Part shown: in pieces, positions 12,721 to 12,756 of the stretch
How the letters are laid out: each line of letters begins with the position of its first letter
How positions within the stretch are numbered: the first letter of the stretch is position 1
NCBI GenBank assembly: GCA_964645815.1
Contig: CAZYCR010000023.1
Location: forward strand, 1-12,756
Length of the DNA stretch: 12,756 nucleotides
From: JAHISC01 sp964645815
GTDB taxonomy: Bacteria; Patescibacteriota; Patescibacteriia; UBA9934
Direction: 5' to 3'
Program-made: the position numbers and the translations under genes
Notes under the pieces: model-generated
The model's database searches: none
Told to the model about the DNA's origin: nothing
The model's input: the letters and a program-made list of their open reading frames with translations, nothing else

Positions 12721-12756
12721 CGGTAACACTTTGTGATATTTAAAATGGAAGTTTGC

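Noticed and set aside
12739..12756. Possible gene end (minus, ...KLPF-stop) or gene start (plus, ATGGAAGTTTGC) at the right edge
   Set aside because: Only a few codons are visible and nothing identifies a family; either could be chance.
1..12756. Alternative genetic code (UGA read as Gly or Trp)
   Set aside because: UGA ends the flippase and one GT2 gene at family-appropriate lengths, while Trp and Gly use standard codons throughout the recognised proteins.

Overview
The window is a compact bacterial segment, almost entirely coding, with no intergenic gap above about 155 bases. I see no tRNA, rRNA, IS element, CRISPR array or origin. Several traits point to a reduced genome of the Candidate Phyla Radiation (Patescibacteria), probably Parcubacteria-like. 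These are the moderate-to-high AT content, 1-4 base gene junctions, short or remodelled housekeeping proteins, a PriA relative without helicase motifs, an RNA polymerase alpha subunit without its C-terminal domain, and start codons mostly without Shine-Dalgarno sequences. TAA, TAG and TGA all appear to act as stops, so the UGA-reading codes of Gracilibacteria/Absconditabacteria are not indicated. The assignment below domain level is inference.

Layout. (1) Positions 1-2900, plus strand: the 3' part of a priA-like gene (cut by the window edge), def and fmt. This is the common bacterial priA-def-fmt order, joined by an 11-base overlap and a 2-base gap. It links replication restart with N-formyl-methionine metabolism. 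(2) Positions 2893-8577, minus strand: a five-gene surface-polysaccharide operon read as flippase (Wzx-like), GT4 glycosyltransferase, two GT2 glycosyltransferases, and an O-antigen ligase/polymerase-like membrane protein. It meets fmt tail to tail, with both stop codons inside one TTAATTAA palindrome. (3) Positions 8664-12601, minus strand: infA-rpmJ-rpsM-rpsK-rpsD-rpoA-rplQ-rplM-rpsI, the alpha-operon end of the ribosomal protein supercluster.

Regulation visible in the sequence. The ribosomal operon starts from a TTGACA-17-TACACT promoter 61 bases before infA. It ends at a strong intrinsic terminator whose RNA hairpin is capped by a UUCG tetraloop. Directly behind that terminator lies a TTGAAT-17-TACAAT promoter whose predicted start site falls on the A of the flippase ATG, predicting a leaderless mRNA. 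A two-hairpin leader precedes rpmJ. Weaker hairpin/T-run candidates for terminators sit inside the overlapping 3' ends of fmt and the ligase gene.

No wholly unknown gene is present. The most unusual content is the erosion and remodelling of core machines: a PriA that keeps all eight zinc cysteines but has lost Walker A, Walker B and the motif VI arginines; an RpoA with a glutamate-rich tail in place of the alpha-CTD; an S11 with an extra acidic-then-basic N-terminus of about 40 residues; and an L13 shortened at both ends.
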